A DNA stretch of 15,646 nucleotides, taken from contig DBVV01000069.1 in assembly GCA_002308795.1 (NCBI GenBank), positions 1 to 15,646 on the forward strand. The letters are read 5' to 3'. Source of the DNA: Mageeibacillus sp. UBA1255 (GTDB lineage: Bacteria > Bacillota > Clostridia > UBA1212 > UBA1255). Shown here in pieces: positions 14,079 through 15,646 of this stretch. Position 1 is the first letter of the stretch. Each line of letters begins with the position of its first letter. The translations under genes and the position numbers were made by a program. Below the pieces are notes generated by a model. The model was not told where the DNA came from. It saw only the letters and a list, made by a program, of their open reading frames with translations, and did not search any database.

Positions 14079-15646
14079 GTGAATACTTTAAAGGACGTAA
14101 AGATCGGTGAAAGAGTTAAGGTCAGTAAACTGAACGGCGACGGGGCGCTGAGACAGCACTTCCTTGACATGGGCGTGATCCCCGGGGCGGAAATAACGGT
14201 CGTAAAATACGCGCCGATGGGAGATCCGATAGAACTGCTGATACACGGATACGTATTGACCCTGCGTTTAGAAGATGCGGCTAAGATCGAGGTCGAAGAA
14301 ACCGGCGTTTCAAGCCCTGAAATTCTTAACGAAACTGATATTGACATCGCTCCGCATCCGGGCCTTGGTGAAGGCGGAAAATTCCACCCGAAAGGGAGCG
14401 GCGATCCTCTCCCTGACGATACTGTCCTGACGTTTGCGCTCGTAGGAAATCAAAACTGCGGAAAAACAACTCTTTTCAACCAGCTGACCGGCTCCAATCA
14501 GCACGTGGGAAATTTCCCGGGTGTTACCGTTGACCGGAAAGACGGCGTTATAAAAGGTCATCCTAAAACTCTTGTTACAGATCTTCCCGGTATCTATTCA
14601 ATGTCGCCTTACAGCAGCGAGGAACTTGTTTCAAGAGACTTCGTACTTAACGATAATCCTCATGCTATCATAAATATCGTAGATGCAACCAACATCGAGC
14701 GGAATCTTTATCTTACTATGCAGCTCCTTGAGATGCAGGTACCTATGGTGATCGCGCTGAACTTTATGGACGAGGTCACGGCTAACGGAGGTTCGATAGA
14801 CATAAACCGTATGGAGAACGCGCTGGGCGTCCCGGTAGTTCCGATATCGGCATCAAAAAATCAGGGGATACGCGAACTAGTTGATCACGCCATACACGTT
14901 GCCCACTTCCGCGAAAAACCTCTAAGACAGGATTTCTGCGGGGAAAATGACGGCGGCGGCGCAGTTCACCGTGCGATCCACGCGATCTGTCACCTCATAG
15001 AAGACCATGCAAAAGCGGCTGATCTTCCGCTCCGATTCTCGGCAAGTAAAGTCATAGAGGGCGATCCGCAGATCATTTCAAGGCTGGCTCTTGATAAAAA
15101 CGAAGAAGAAACTGTCGAGCACGTCGTCCTTCAGATGGAGAAGGAGCGCGGCCTTGACAGGAGCGCTGCGATGGCAGACATGCGCTTTTCGTTCATTATG
15201 AAGGTCTGCTCGGCGTGTGTTAAAAAGCCGGTAAAAAGCAAGGAAAGCAGCAGAAGCGAAAAGATTGACCGCATACTTACGGGAAAATGGACCGCGATCC
15301 CGTTTTTCATACTGATCATGGGGCTTATTTTCTGGCTCACGTTCGACGTGATAGGCGGAAATCTCCAGAATCTTCTTGAAAAAGGCGTTGACGGCCTCAC
15401 CGGACTGATCGACCGCGGTCTCACTTCAGCGGGCGTCAATGACGTTGTCCATTCTCTTGTTACCAAAGGTATAATGACCGGCGTAGGCTCTGTCCTCAGT
15501 TTCCTGCCTATAATCGTGATTCTGTTCTTCTTCCTGTCGATGTTAGAAGACAGCGGATATATTGCCCGCGTCGCATTTTTCATGGATAAACTGCTAAGAA
15601 AACTCGGCCTGTCAGGGAGAAGCATCGTCCCGATGCTGATCGGATT
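14079..15646 (+). CDS. feoB: FeoA-FeoB fusion, ferrous iron transporter (3' end outside window)
   Basis: GTG at 14079, 8 nt after GAGG, opens a frame running to the right edge: 522 codons with no stop. Residues 1-75 are a FeoA SH3-like domain, with RQHFLDMGVIPGAEI at 25-39. A linker rich in Gly, Pro and His follows (about 76-115). The FeoB GTPase domain has G1 GNQNCGKT (123-130), G2 FPGVTV (146-151), G3 DLPG (168-171), G4 NFMD (228-231) and G5 SAS (257-259). After the helical regulatory domain, hydrophobic segments start at about 408, with GIMTGVGSVLSFLP and the conserved LEDSGY-x-ARVAF-x-MD near the cut end. FeoB moves Fe(II) across the cytoplasmic membrane in a GTP-dependent way, and FeoA is its cytosolic partner. 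Fusions of the two occur in several anaerobes. About a quarter to a third of FeoB is missing at the right edge. Confidence 0.95.
   Translation, partial: MNTLKDVKIGERVKVSKLNGDGALRQHFLDMGVIPGAEITVVKYAPMGDPIELLIHGYVLTLRLEDAAKIEVEETGVSSPEILNETDIDIAPHPGLGEGGKFHPKGSGDPLPDDTVLTFALVGNQNCGKTTLFNQLTGSNQHVGNFPGVTVDRKDGVIKGHPKTLVTDLPGIYSMSPYSSEELVSRDFVLNDNPHAIINIVDATNIERNLYLTMQLLEMQVPMVIALNFMDEVTANGGSIDINRMENALGVPVVPISASKNQGIRELVDHAIHVAHFREKPLRQDFCGENDGGGAVHRAIHAICHLIEDHAKAADLPLRFSASKVIEGDPQIISRLALDKNEEETVEHVVLQMEKERGLDRSAAMADMRFSFIMKVCSACVKKPVKSKESSRSEKIDRILTGKWTAIPFFILIMGLIFWLTFDVIGGNLQNLLEKGVDGLTGLIDRGLTSAGVNDVVHSLVTKGIMTGVGSVLSFLPIIVILFFFLSMLEDSGYIARVAFFMDKLLRKLGLSGRSIVPMLIG

Noticed and set aside
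15131..15625. 164-codon minus-strand open frame opposite FeoB
   Set aside because: It lies entirely opposite conserved FeoB sequence, including membrane segments, and has no SD or motif.

Overview
The window looks like the chromosome of an anaerobic Bacillota (Clostridia-type) bacterium. Shine-Dalgarno (SD) sequences are strong (GGAGG, AAAGGAGG, GAGGGA). Promoters are of the sigma-A type with 17-nt spacers (TTGACT/CATAAT, TTGATG/TATAAT, TTGAAA/TAAAAT). Genes are packed tightly on both strands at about mid GC. The gene content also fits: a fused FeoA-FeoB ferrous iron transporter, a YqhD/butanol-type alcohol dehydrogenase and a DUF2156 protein. No phage, insertion sequence, CRISPR or RNA gene was seen. 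The assignment rests on these signals only; no species is claimed.

Layout. 1-4920 (+): the C-terminal end of a nitroreductase-like protein, a hypothetical protein built from internal duplications that overlaps its stop codon, a metal-dependent cyclase/kynurenine-formamidase-like hydrolase, and a UvrA-like ABC ATPase that lacks the region where canonical UvrA binds UvrB. 4950-10134 (+): a beta-propeller glycosidase-like protein, a large TIM-barrel glycosidase-like protein, an UlaG-type metallo-beta-lactamase-fold hydrolase and an iron-containing alcohol dehydrogenase, with short gaps that suggest one or two transcripts. 13177-10153 (-): an (alpha/alpha)6-barrel glycosidase-like protein followed 25 nt later by a three-part fusion of DUF2156, a GNAT acetyltransferase and a glutaredoxin-like domain. 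13359-13964 (+): an SGNH/GDSL hydrolase, divergent from the minus-strand pair. 14079 to the right edge (+): a FeoA-FeoB fusion, cut by the window end. It is absent from stop-to-stop ORF lists because its stop lies outside.

How the genes may work together. Three glycosidase-like proteins and one SGNH esterase-like protein lie within about 9 kb, and none has a visible signal peptide. This points to intracellular breakdown of an imported, perhaps acylated, oligosaccharide; the MBL hydrolase and alcohol dehydrogenase could act on a downstream intermediate or aldehyde. No transporter or regulator gene for it is inside the window. The minus-strand pair and the SGNH gene are driven from a compact back-to-back promoter region at 13244-13314, which also decides the start of the minus-strand glycosidase. 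The feoAB gene has its own promoter overlapping the SGNH stop, and a leader with two hairpins.

Most worth a second look: the DUF2156-GNAT-glutaredoxin fusion, with an internal in-frame SD and ATG preceding the glutaredoxin part; the UvrA paralogue without the UvrB-binding region; the cytoplasmic glycosidase group; and the duplicated-domain hypothetical protein.
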